27,261 bases of DNA, taken from contig DFDI01000045.1 in NCBI GenBank assembly GCA_002367635.1, positions 7,973 through 35,233 on the forward strand, read 5' to 3'. Made by a program: the position numbers and the translations under genes. Of the stretch, positions 1 through 7,454 are shown in pieces (within the stretch, counting starts at the first letter, position 1; each line of letters starts with the position of its first letter). Source of the stretch: Betaproteobacteria bacterium UBA3031 (GTDB lineage Bacteria > Pseudomonadota > Gammaproteobacteria > Burkholderiales > Eutrophovitaceae). The notes beneath the pieces are model-generated. The model was not told where the DNA came from. It saw only the letters and a list, made by a program, of their open reading frames with translations, and made no database searches.

Positions 1-21
1 TCGCTCACAATTGTATTAATC

Positions 22-570
22 ATGAATTACCTCGCACATCTTTTTTGTCCCCAAATGATGTGGGCTGGCTAACTGGGCAGCATCCTTGGGGAGCTTTGTA
101 AAAGGACCTATAAATGAACGAATGCTAGCGATTCCTCGCTATAACGTCGTTAATGATATCAACCTGCACAGAAAAATTGATCTTTTTCCGGACCAGTCAG
201 ATATTTTTAGAAAAAGTGCTGCAAGGATTAATCCTAAACAAAGACGATTTGCGCGAATACTGGTCGATATTTATTTTGATCACATTCTTGCCAAGCTCTG
301 GTCACAGCTCTAGCCCAAAGCTTGGCAGAACTAAGTCAACACATTTACCAAGCCACACTCAAAGATCGGCCTGAAAATCCTCAAAACTTCAAAAAAGGCC
401 TCTCAATTGATCAGCGAACATGGCTCGTTCAGGTCCTATGCGTCTATCACTGGCATCGCTTGGCAAATCGATTGGGTTCTAGGTTAAAACGAGGAAATGC
501 AATTTTGGGCGGCGCGAAAAATCTTATGGCCCACATGAACACCTTTGAAAAGAGGGCAAAGACTTCTTAA
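22..570 (+). pseudogene. Broken acyl-carrier-protein phosphodiesterase (AcpH / DUF479 family)
   Basis: Intact relatives remove the phosphopantetheine arm from acyl carrier protein. The family start MNYLAHLF is read from the ATG at 22. Homology then jumps frame: SPNDVGWLTG at 48-77, SILG at 79-90, then LGSFVKG through NLHRKIDLF to DHILAKLWSQL at 86-310, which ends at TAG 311-313. The C-terminal part (SLAELSQHIYQ, WLVQVLCVYHW, RLKRGN) resumes in another frame at 319-567 and stops at 568-570. The family's LHR.ID and DH.L...W motifs are recognisable, so the identity is secure even though no single frame covers it. The first three breaks can each be repaired by one base in a homopolymer (T run 41-46 one short, G run 75-77 one long, G run 88-91 one long). 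The break near 311 needs about one inserted base. True gene decay is more likely than sequencing error because about 25 neighbouring genes are intact, but the homopolymer pattern keeps error possible. Confidence 0.8.
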
Positions 571-620
571 ACAATTACGCAAAAAAATCATATCCACCGA
601 TAATGCGTCGTAACTTGAAT

Positions 621-1013
621 TCAACTCTCTTGCGTCTCAAAGTCTCCCGGCATTACAATCTCTATCAGCTCTAAATCGTCACTATGCGCGATCTCTTTAT
701 GATGAATTCCAGATGGCTGATGCACACATGTTCCAGCCGTTAACCGCTTTCGCCCAATCCCCTCATACTCAAACTCTGCCCAACCTTTCAAAATGTAAAT
801 CATTTGAAAAGTCACATCATGATAATGTTGCCGAGGAATCGGATGTTCGCCCGGAACCGCTCGAATAACGTGCGCAACAACAGCCCCATGGGTCGCCTCT
901 TTAATACCTAAATCCCTGTATTTAAAGAACGGGCGCAAACCATCTCTTTTGAATTCTTTTTCGTCCAAATGATTACAAGAAAATTTCTTTTTATCGCTCA
1001 CAACCCCTCCCAT
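621..1013 (-). CDS. Small single-domain cupin protein
   Basis: A 130-residue protein with one cupin beta-barrel. Cupin motif 1 is seen as H63-x-H65-x4-Q70-x6-G77, with glutamine where glutamate is usual, and motif 2 as G94-x5-P100-x-G102-x2-H105. These would give a His/His/Gln/His metal site. The segments FQMIYILKGW and HQPSGIHHKEIAHSDDLE are typical of a short stand-alone cupin group common in proteobacteria; no substrate is known to me. The coordinates use the most upstream ATG, but it has no Shine-Dalgarno sequence. A GGAGG lies 4 nt ahead of an in-frame GTG whose first base is 1001, so the true start may be 1001. The gene lies 34 nt downstream of the DUF599 gene on the same strand and may be cotranscribed with it. 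An enzymatic (dioxygenase or isomerase) or a binding role cannot be separated from sequence. Confidence 0.8.
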   Translation of the reverse strand: MGGVVSDKKKFSCNHLDEKEFKRDGLRPFFKYRDLGIKEATHGAVVAHVIRAVPGEHPIPRQHYHDVTFQMIYILKGWAEFEYEGIGRKRLTAGTCVHQPSGIHHKEIAHSDDLELIEIVMPGDFETQES

Positions 1014-1047
1014 AAAATATCAAGTCGACACGTATAGCTTAATTACA

Positions 1048-1758
1048 TCAGCCTTTACTCAAATCATTTCCAAGCATTGCTTTAAGCGCATCCGACTTAA
1101 ACTCCCGATGGTAGAGAATTACTATCACCATAATGGTGGAGAGAATAAATAGCCAAGAATTCAGAAACCAAGGCAAGACCGATAGACCAAAGTAATAAGC
1201 GCGCAAACCATCATTAAAGGTATTCGACGCGGTACTCGCCATTCGTGAGCCACTCTGGACAAACTGTTCGTGCACATCGGGCTCGGCATCAGTATCCGGT
1301 GCTGCGCCTACCATTACCGAACAAAAAAAATGCTGCCTTAAGGACCAGGTGAACTTAAAAAACGCATATATAAATATAGCGAGCAGCAATACGATTTTGC
1401 AGTCCCATGCCAAAGTGTCATTCTTAATCGCAAATGGCAAATCAGCAAGGATTTCAATCGCTCTGTCGGTCGTGCCCAATAGCGCCAGAAGCGCACCCAA
1501 AATCAAAATGGTCGTTGAAGCGAAAAACGTAGCGCCATTTGATAAGGTGAGGATAATGTTTGCGTCAACGATCTTCAGATCTCTTCGAATGGTCCCGCGC
1601 CACCATTCCTCTCGATAACGCACCATGACACTCATTAAGCTTGGCATCCCATTATCAGCAGCACGTCTCGCAAATTTGGCATAACCAACCCAGCCAAAAC
1701 AAAATATGGCAATCGCCAGATAATCAAAGACGGTAAATGATACGTTATCCATTGTCAT
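1048..1758 (-). CDS. DUF599 family membrane protein
   Basis: A 236-residue protein of the DUF599 family, whose function is unknown. About four hydrophobic segments are visible: residues 8-25 (YLAIAIFCFGWVGY), 72-95 (FFASTTILILGALLALLG), 120-137 (IVLLLAIFIYAFFKF) and 195-218 (LPWFLNSWLFILSTIMVIVIL). The family hallmark is the stretch with R-D-L...D..I...LSNGATFFASTTILI at about residues 58-85. A loop rich in Asp/Glu follows the third helix and probably faces the cytoplasm or periplasm. The ATG at 1758 is used; a second ATG two codons later (1752) is equally possible. It lies upstream of the cupin gene and diverges from the enoyl-CoA hydratase-like gene, sharing a 122-nt intergenic region with it. 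I infer nothing about role beyond membrane location. Confidence 0.82.
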   Translation of the reverse strand: MTMDNVSFTVFDYLAIAIFCFGWVGYAKFARRAADNGMPSLMSVMVRYREEWWRGTIRRDLKIVDANIILTLSNGATFFASTTILILGALLALLGTTDRAIEILADLPFAIKNDTLAWDCKIVLLLAIFIYAFFKFTWSLRQHFFCSVMVGAAPDTDAEPDVHEQFVQSGSRMASTASNTFNDGLRAYYFGLSVLPWFLNSWLFILSTIMVIVILYHREFKSDALKAMLGNDLSKG

Positions 1759-1818
1759 GAAAGGGCTCGATCCGTGGTCGCATTAGCGTAAGTCATTGAA
1801 AACAAGAATCTTCAGGAG

Positions 1819-1848
1819 TTTAACTCATTCTATTATTAGCGTTATACT
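1819..1848 (+). promoter_or_regulatory. Predicted sigma-70 promoter of the enoyl-CoA hydratase-like gene
   Basis: A -35-like TTTAAC at 1819-1824 and a good -10 TATACT at 1843-1848 are separated by 18 nt, 32 nt before the ATG at 1881. The -10 matches consensus at five of six positions; the -35 is weak. Position and spacing are right for the divergent gene pair. Confidence 0.45.
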
Positions 1849-1880
1849 ACTCTAAAGAAACTGATTATGAGAGACTCAAT

Positions 1881-2690
1881 ATGGGCGCCGAAAACACAGC
1901 GAAACTCAACGCAGACGAAACAGTATTGCTTAGGGCGGATGAAGGCGGCATCGCCACACTGACACTTAACCGCCCGAAAGCGTTCAACGCGCTCTCCGAA
2001 GAGCTGCTGGCAGCACTGCAAATGCAATTAGAGGCCATCAGCAATGATTCATCGGTTCGAGTCGTAGTCATTGCGGGGAGCGGAGACGCATTTTGTGCTG
2101 GGCACGACCTTAAACAAATGCGGGCAAACCCAAGCCGAGAGTATTATGACGCGCTGTTTAATACCTGCAGCCAATTCATGCTCACCTTAATGAGGATCCC
2201 TCAACCTGTGATCGCTAAAGTGCATGGCATTGCGACTGCTGCCGGCTGCCAACTCGTTGGGACCTGTGATCTTGCTATTGCCTCAGAAGAAGCGAAATTT
2301 GCAACTTCTGGTATTAATTACGGCTTATTTTGCTCAACACCGGCGGTTGCCGTATCTCGAAACATTCATCGAAAAAAAGCTGCAGAATTACTATTTACTG
2401 GCGAATTCATTGACGCACGCACCGCAGAGTCACTCGGACTAATCAACAAAGCTGTCCCCGCCAAGCAACTGAATGCCGAAGTTCTCCAGATGGCTAATTT
2501 AATTATTCGCAAGTCAGCGGTTGCTGTTTCAACGGGCAAACGAATGCTCTACCGACAAATTGAGATGGGTATAGATGACGCGTACAAGTTCGCAGCCGAG
2601 GCAATGGCCTGCAACATGATGGCCTTTGATGCCGGCGAAGGGATAGATGCCTTTATTGAAAAAAGGTCTCCAACCTGGAAGCATATTTAA
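1881..2690 (+). CDS. Enoyl-CoA hydratase/isomerase family protein, ECHDC3-like
   Basis: A 269-residue crotonase-fold protein. The CoA and oxyanion-hole segments are visible as AFCAGHDLKQM (70-80) and GIATAAGCQL (116-125), followed by the family's LFTGEFIDARTAESLGLIN. The segment NYGLFCSTPAVAVSR (146-160) is typical of the ECHDC3 branch found from bacteria to mitochondria. Classical hydratases use two glutamates; here the first position is Gln124 (GCQL for GCEL) and the second is Gly144 (TSGI for QPEI). Simple enoyl-CoA hydration is therefore unlikely by the standard mechanism, and another CoA-ester reaction or a non-catalytic role is possible. The ATG at 1881 follows a purine-rich GAGAG. It is the only intact plus-strand gene and converges on the CDP-alcohol phosphatidyltransferase gene with 43 nt between the stops. 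It has its own promoter. Confidence 0.85.
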   Translation: MGAENTAKLNADETVLLRADEGGIATLTLNRPKAFNALSEELLAALQMQLEAISNDSSVRVVVIAGSGDAFCAGHDLKQMRANPSREYYDALFNTCSQFMLTLMRIPQPVIAKVHGIATAAGCQLVGTCDLAIASEEAKFATSGINYGLFCSTPAVAVSRNIHRKKAAELLFTGEFIDARTAESLGLINKAVPAKQLNAEVLQMANLIIRKSAVAVSTGKRMLYRQIEMGIDDAYKFAAEAMACNMMAFDAGEGIDAFIEKRSPTWKHI

Positions 2691-2733
2691 GTTTGCACCA
2701 GCCTTTGATTGACCAAGTAACAAAAAGATAAAA

Positions 2734-3294
2734 CTACATAGATGCCGCTGATGCGGCGTGATCACTAAGACGCACACGGCGCCACTCGGCAAAGTATACG
2801 ACGGTAGAAATAGACAAAGTTACCAATAATGCTGGCATCATCACACTTAGGATTAAATCACTCACGAATAATTTTGCCTCTTGTGCAAAAGCAAGTGCGA
2901 TAACTAGAAACGCAAGTGCCGCGTGTGACTTACCCCATAGATTAGGTACCACTCGAATATCTCTTAATTTGCTGTCAAGCAGTCCAACACTCAGCATCAC
3001 AATATCTCTCAAAACTAGAGGGATGCCAATCCACAGAGGTAATAACCCTTGCCAAACTAAGATCGATGCGCAGGTAATGACCAACAATTTATCAGCGACA
3101 GGATCCAGTATTGTCCCCACCGTTGTGACTGCGTTGAATCGACGAGCAACATACCCATCCAAACCGTCTGAAAAACCTAAGACTAAAAAAAACCAAAAAG
3201 CCAGTTGATAGTCGTGGCCTGACAATATGATTGCCAGAAACGGAACTGACAACAATCGACCAAGGGTAATGGTATTCGGAAGCACACTAATCAT
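2734..3294 (-). CDS. CDP-alcohol phosphatidyltransferase (PgsA / eukaryotic-type cardiolipin synthase-like)
   Basis: An integral membrane enzyme of 186 residues that joins a CDP-diacylglycerol phosphatidyl group to an alcohol. The complete family motif D-x2-DG-x2-AR-x8-G-x3-D-x3-D is present: D43, D46, G47, A50, R51, G60, D64 and D68, which bind the divalent metals and the CDP moiety. About five or six hydrophobic helices flank it, and N-terminal PNTITLGR is the usual entry to helix 1. Length fits PgsA (glycerol-3-phosphate acceptor), but the region after the motif, with RDIVML and PNLWGK, also resembles eukaryotic-type cardiolipin synthases, so the acceptor is undecided. The ATG at 3294 is chosen because AGGAG lies 5 nt upstream; the longer frame to 3324 has no such signal. 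The gene follows htpG with a possible hairpin between them. Confidence 0.85.
   Translation of the reverse strand: MISVLPNTITLGRLLSVPFLAIILSGHDYQLAFWFFLVLGFSDGLDGYVARRFNAVTTVGTILDPVADKLLVITCASILVWQGLLPLWIGIPLVLRDIVMLSVGLLDSKLRDIRVVPNLWGKSHAALAFLVIALAFAQEAKLFVSDLILSVMMPALLVTLSISTVVYFAEWRRVRLSDHAASAASM
2744..2757 (-). terminator. Possible intrinsic terminator hairpin at the end of the CDP-alcohol phosphatidyltransferase gene
   Basis: A perfect inverted repeat GCCGC-TGAT-GCGGC lies in the last codons of the gene. On the minus strand it is followed, after about 11 nt, by a T-rich stretch (GTTTTATCTTTTTG). The distance between stem and T tract is longer than usual, so efficiency is doubtful. It sits between two convergent genes, where termination is expected. 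Confidence 0.35.
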
Positions 3295-3336
3295 CCCGAC
3301 TCCTAACCAATAACTACATAACACCGCTAACTAAAT

Positions 3337-3357
3337 GAGGGCCCGTTAAGCACCCTC
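3337..3357 (-). terminator. Possible hairpin downstream of htpG
   Basis: The inverted repeat GAGGG/CCCTC with an 11-nt loop lies 32 nt after the htpG stop and is followed on the minus strand by ATTTAGTTAG. The T tract is poor, so this may be a weak terminator or chance. It would separate heat-inducible htpG from the lipid gene downstream. Confidence 0.25.
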
Positions 3358-3389
3358 GCTGTGAAATGTATCTTCAGAACGTCATAGAA

Positions 3390-5291
3390 TCAAGACCTTT
3401 GAGGTAAGCTCAAGATTAAATTATTCAATTTCACGACAAAAGCCGCAGGATCCTCAAGTGCGCCACCATCAGCCAACATAGCCTGATCGAAGATAATTGA
3501 GCTCCAGTCCGAAAAGCGGGCAGCTTCCTTCTCGGCCGCCATTTTCTTCACAATCGGATGATGAATATTAACTTCCAGGATCGGTTCAACTGAAGGCGCA
3601 TCTTGTCCCGCCGCCTTCAACATTCTTGAAAGATTCATACTCATTTCATCCTCATCGGATACCAAGCATGATGGGGAGTCAACTAATCGACTGGACACAC
3701 GAACATCTTTGACTCTCCCCACTAATGCAGCTTTAATACGCTCCACTAAGTCACCATCCTCAGCATCAGTTTCATCAGATTTCTCATCATCAATTGGCCC
3801 TAAATCAAGGGATCCTTTAGCAACTGAGACAAGTTTTTTTTCATCAAACTCTTGAAGATTAGAAACCACCCACTCATCGACTCGATCGGAGAGCAAAAGG
3901 ACTTCAATATTTTTTTTCTTAAATATTTCGAGATGAGGATTTGATTTCGCCGCCGCATGCGTCTCAGCAGTGATGTAGTAGATCTTATCTTGCCCCTCTT
4001 TCATGCGTTCAATATAGTCACTAAGGGTAACGACTTCACCATCATCAATCTGAGCAGTTGTTGAGAATCGAAGTAACTTAGCAATACGCTCTTTGTTACT
4101 CCAATCCTCCCCGAGTCCTTCTTTGAGAACGCGACCAAATTCTTTCCAAAACTCTTTAAATTTATCCTGCTGATTTGCAGCCATATCCTCAAGCATGGCC
4201 AAAACTCGATTAATACACCCCTTACGAATAGCATCAACATCTCTAGATTCTTGTAAAATTTCTCTGGAAACATTTAACGGTAGATCTGAGGAATCTACAA
4301 CACCTCTGACGAAACGAAGATAACCAGGTAATAACTGCTCAGCATCATCCATAATAAATACACGGCGGACATAAAGCTTTAGCCCTCGTCTATGATCCCT
4401 GTTCCAGAGATCAAAAGGAGCTTTACTCGGAATATACAACAACTGAGTATATTCACTCTTTCCCTCAACTCGAGCATGAGCCCATGCTAACGGCTTCTTA
4501 AAATCATGAGAGATATGCTTATAAAAATCCTCATATTGCTCATCAGTCACCTCGGCTTTAGATCGAGCCCATATCGCTGAAGCTTGATTAATTTGTTCAG
4601 GCTCATCTTGGAGAACATACTTATTCTCTTTGGCATCCCATTCTTCTTTAGGCATAAAAATAGGAAGATTAATATGGTCTGAGTAACGCTGAGCAATTGT
4701 TTTGAGACGATGCCCTTCCAGTAAACCGTCTTCATCCGCCCTCAAATGCAGAATAATTTTCGTACCTCGACTCGGCTTGGACGTACCTTCGACCGTAAAC
4801 TCACCCTCACCCTCAGACTCCCAGAGAACCGATTCAGACGCATCCAATCCGGCGCGTCTAGAAATAAGCGTCACCTTATCGGCAACGATAAAGGAGGAAT
4901 AAAAACCGACTCCAAATTGCCCGATAAGCGAAGCATCTTGGGCTTGATCTCCAGTTAGCTTGCTGAAAAATTCTTTAGTTCCGGATTTTGCAATCGTCCC
5001 GATGTTCTCTATCACTTCATCTCGAGACATGCCGATCCCGTTGTCGGAGATGGAAATAGTTCGGTTTTCACGGTCAACCGATATATCAATCTTAAGAACC
5101 GAGTCCTCGCCCATGAGCGAAGCATCTGTGAGCGACTCAAATCTGAGCTTGTCGCAAGCGTCAGACGCATTTGAAATCAACTCTCTGAGAAAAATTTCCT
5201 TGTTTGAATACAAGGAATGAATCATTAATTTAAGTAATTGACTTACTTCCGTTTGAAACCCGAGCGTCTCTTTAGCAGCGGCATCTGACAT
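3390..5291 (-). CDS. htpG: Chaperone HtpG (bacterial Hsp90)
   Basis: A cytoplasmic ATP-driven homodimeric chaperone of 633 residues, the normal length for HtpG. The N-terminal GHKL ATPase domain (about 1-230) shows LRELISNASDACDKLRF, the nucleotide motif DNGIGM at about 101-106, and GQFGVGFYSSF near 130-140. The middle client-binding domain includes YVRRVFIMDD and LPLNVSREILQ, and a C-terminal dimerisation domain ends with LILSLPQRS. The ATG at 5291 follows an AGGGTGA about 7 nt upstream. A near-consensus sigma-32 promoter lies 46 nt ahead of the start, so heat-shock induction is strongly suggested. The gene is transcribed on its own or with the lipid gene downstream. I see no truncation or substituted key residue. 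Confidence 0.98.
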   Translation of the reverse strand: MSDAAAKETLGFQTEVSQLLKLMIHSLYSNKEIFLRELISNASDACDKLRFESLTDASLMGEDSVLKIDISVDRENRTISISDNGIGMSRDEVIENIGTIAKSGTKEFFSKLTGDQAQDASLIGQFGVGFYSSFIVADKVTLISRRAGLDASESVLWESEGEGEFTVEGTSKPSRGTKIILHLRADEDGLLEGHRLKTIAQRYSDHINLPIFMPKEEWDAKENKYVLQDEPEQINQASAIWARSKAEVTDEQYEDFYKHISHDFKKPLAWAHARVEGKSEYTQLLYIPSKAPFDLWNRDHRRGLKLYVRRVFIMDDAEQLLPGYLRFVRGVVDSSDLPLNVSREILQESRDVDAIRKGCINRVLAMLEDMAANQQDKFKEFWKEFGRVLKEGLGEDWSNKERIAKLLRFSTTAQIDDGEVVTLSDYIERMKEGQDKIYYITAETHAAAKSNPHLEIFKKKNIEVLLLSDRVDEWVVSNLQEFDEKKLVSVAKGSLDLGPIDDEKSDETDAEDGDLVERIKAALVGRVKDVRVSSRLVDSPSCLVSDEDEMSMNLSRMLKAAGQDAPSVEPILEVNIHHPIVKKMAAEKEAARFSDWSSIIFDQAMLADGGALEDPAAFVVKLNNLILSLPQRS

Positions 5292-5337
5292 TAAATTTCA
5301 CCCTATTTAAATGGATTGTATTACCTATAGATCAACG

Positions 5338-5367
5338 AGATGGGGGCAAGAACTGAAAATTCAAGGG
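5338..5367 (-). promoter_or_regulatory. Sigma-32 heat-shock promoter of htpG
   Basis: Read on the minus strand, CCCTTGAA (5360-5367) matches the sigma-32 -35 core CTTGAA, and CCCCATCT (5338-5345) matches the -10 consensus CCCCATnT. The 14-nt spacer is within the known 13-15 nt range. The predicted start of transcription lies about 40 nt before the htpG ATG. htpG is a classic sigma-32 target, so sequence and gene agree. Confidence 0.8.
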
Positions 5368-5379
5368 CGTAAATAGCCC
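5365..5379 (-). terminator. Weak hairpin after the NUDIX gene, touching the htpG promoter
   Basis: GGGC and GCCC with a 7-nt loop form a short stem 17 nt after the NUDIX stop codon, followed on the minus strand by TTGAATTTT. It could end the long nuo-NUDIX transcript. One arm overlaps the sigma-32 -35 element. The stem is only four base pairs, so the call is tentative. Confidence 0.25.
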
Positions 5380-5395
5380 AGCAATAGTCAGGGAT

Positions 5396-5950
5396 TTATT
5401 TAGAACGATTCCCTTGCCGAAAATTCTCAGCCCAGAGTAATGCAATGATTGTCTTAGCGTCCTGCATCTTTGCATCTAGGGACAGTTGTAACAGCTCAGC
5501 CATTGGCACTCTTGAGGTCTCCAAAAACTCCTCATCGTCCAATTTTCGTTTTGAATAGGTCAAACCTTGAGCAAGATATGCATAAATCAATTCATCTGAA
5601 TACCCAATACAAGGCATTAGCGTCCCGATTAAATCCCATCGTTCTGCCTGATAGCCCGTCTCTTCCAACAACTCTCGTCGAGCCGCACGTTCAGGATCTT
5701 CTCTTAGATCGATCTTGCCAGCTGGAAGCTCTAACATGTGTTGCTTCACTGGATAACGGTACTGTCGCTCTACAAGCACCGTACCATCCTCAAACAAGGG
5801 AACAATTACGGCAGCTCCAGGATGCACTATGTATTCTCTTGTTGCCTTCTGACCGTTTGGCAGCCTCACAGTATCTTCACGCACCTCAAGCATTCTGCCG
5901 CTGTAAGCTATACGCGACTCTAGCTGAGTTTCAGTAAAGTCCTGACTCAT
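5396..5950 (-). CDS. NUDIX hydrolase, ADP-ribose pyrophosphatase-like
   Basis: A 184-residue protein predicted to split ADP-ribose (or a related nucleoside diphosphate derivative) into AMP and a sugar phosphate. The full Nudix box G-x5-E-x7-REUxEExGU is present at residues 78-100: G78, E84, R92, E93, E96, E97 and G99, where the glutamates bind Mg2+. The upstream REYIVHPGAAVIVPL and ERQYRYP and the downstream IGYSDELIYAYLA are typical of the ADP-ribose branch. The ATG at 5950 lies 3 nt after the nuoN stop, so it is almost certainly translated from the nuo transcript. In many betaproteobacteria a NUDIX gene follows nuoN, often with a small DUF2818 gene between them; none is present here. Exact substrate is inferred from family. 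Confidence 0.9.
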   Translation of the reverse strand: MSQDFTETQLESRIAYSGRMLEVREDTVRLPNGQKATREYIVHPGAAVIVPLFEDGTVLVERQYRYPVKQHMLELPAGKIDLREDPERAARRELLEETGYQAERWDLIGTLMPCIGYSDELIYAYLAQGLTYSKRKLDDEEFLETSRVPMAELLQLSLDAKMQDAKTIIALLWAENFRQGNRSK

Positions 5951-5953
5951 CGC

Positions 5954-7414
5954 TCAAAAAGTTCGGACTGAACTCTCAATTAACGATTCACAGAGGGACA
6001 GGAGCCAACCGGGAAACAAACCCAAACCAAGCAGCAACAAACCATTGACTGCGAAGACCGCCATTCCCGCCGAATACTTGACGGTGTTGATTGAGGACTC
6101 ATTTGCATCAAAGAACATAATTTTAACAACTCTCAAATAATAAAAAGCGCCAATGAGAGAAGTCATTACGGCAGTCACAGCAAGACCTACATAACCCAAA
6201 TCTATAATCGACTGAATCACAAACAACTTAGACCAAAAACCTACGGTTGGAGGTATGCCCGCCATCGAAAATAGAATAATCATTAAGAGAAATGCACACC
6301 AAGGATTTGTCTGACTCAACCCCCGCAAATCGCTAAGCTCTTCTGCCTCAAACCCATCCCTGGATAGAAGTAAAATCACACCAAACCCACCCAATGCCAT
6401 CAAAACGTACGTTAAGACATAAAATAATGACGCGCTATACCCACTAATGGAGCCCGTCATGAAACCAACCAACAAAAACCCCATATGGGCAATCGTCGAG
6501 TAAGCCAACATGCGCTTAAAGTTAGTTTGAGCAATAGCCACAACGTTACCAATAATCAGTGAAGCGACGGCAAGAACCGTTAACATTTGGCTCCAGTCCT
6601 GATGTAGAGATGGATGCCCGAGAGCTTCAGCGAGCAAACGCAAAACAAACGCAAAGGCAGCGACTTTAGGCGCAGTGCCAATAAGTAGCGTCACTGAGGT
6701 GGGGGAGCCTTGGTAGACATCCGGTATCCACATATGAAATGGAACAGCTCCGAGTTTAAAGCCGATCCCTACGATAACAAACACCACTCCAAGCCGAAGC
6801 AGATTCGAATCGCTATGTCCAGAAAGTATGGACGATACAATTGCTTCAATGTTCAGATGTCCAGTGGCGCCGTAAATCATAGACATACCATAGAGCAACA
6901 TACCCGAAGCAATAGCCCCTAGAACAAAATATTTTATAGCGGCCTCGGAACTGCGGCCAGAATCACGCTGGAGAGCGACCATCGCATACAAACTTAAACT
7001 TAAGAGTTCAAGGCCTAGATAAAGACTTAGGAAATGATTAGATGAGATCATGACCATCATCCCTAGGGTTGCAAACAACGTCAGAGAAAAGTACTCCCCT
7101 CGATGTAACCCGCGTGATAATAGGTAGTTCTTTGAGTACACAAGGCCAACTGCAATAAGAACACATACTGTTGATTTAAGAGCCGCTCCGAGCGCATCCG
7201 AAACAACCAATCCGCTCATAATAACTCTAGGGTCTGCGTCATAAAAAAACCACGGCAGAACACTCGTTACAACTAAAACTATTAGAGTTAGTGCGTACGT
7301 AACACCACGTTGCTCCTTACTTAAAAATAAGTCGAGTAATAAAATACCACTGACTCCGATGAGCAAAAAAATCTCAGGCAAGAGCGTGTATAGATCTGAT
7401 AATTGAAAATCCAT
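5954..7414 (-). CDS. nuoN: NADH-quinone oxidoreductase subunit N
   Basis: One of the three antiporter-like proton-pumping subunits of the complex I membrane arm, 486 residues with about fourteen hydrophobic helices. Family landmarks include LGLELLSLSLYAMVAL with the conserved glutamate, GFKLGAVPFHMWIPDVYQG with the conserved lysine, and NFKRMLAYSTIAHMGFLL. It is the last nuo gene, 40 nt downstream of nuoM and followed within 3 nt by the NUDIX gene. Length is usual for the family. Confidence 0.97.
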   Translation of the reverse strand: MDFQLSDLYTLLPEIFLLIGVSGILLLDLFLSKEQRGVTYALTLIVLVVTSVLPWFFYDADPRVIMSGLVVSDALGAALKSTVCVLIAVGLVYSKNYLLSRGLHRGEYFSLTLFATLGMMVMISSNHFLSLYLGLELLSLSLYAMVALQRDSGRSSEAAIKYFVLGAIASGMLLYGMSMIYGATGHLNIEAIVSSILSGHSDSNLLRLGVVFVIVGIGFKLGAVPFHMWIPDVYQGSPTSVTLLIGTAPKVAAFAFVLRLLAEALGHPSLHQDWSQMLTVLAVASLIIGNVVAIAQTNFKRMLAYSTIAHMGFLLVGFMTGSISGYSASLFYVLTYVLMALGGFGVILLLSRDGFEAEELSDLRGLSQTNPWCAFLLMIILFSMAGIPPTVGFWSKLFVIQSIIDLGYVGLAVTAVMTSLIGAFYYLRVVKIMFFDANESSINTVKYSAGMAVFAVNGLLLLGLGLFPGWLLSLCESLIESSVRTF

Positions 7415-7454
7415 ATGTGACTTAAATACCTTTTATAATCGACTATCGCTTTAT

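Noticed and set aside
86..313. A separate small gene of 75 codons starting at TTG 86
   Set aside because: Its product is the middle part of an AcpH-family protein whose beginning and end lie in other frames, so it is a fragment of the pseudogene.
5470..5937. Plus-strand open frame of 155 codons over the NUDIX gene
   Set aside because: It is antisense to a NUDIX gene with a perfect Nudix box and shows no domain of its own.
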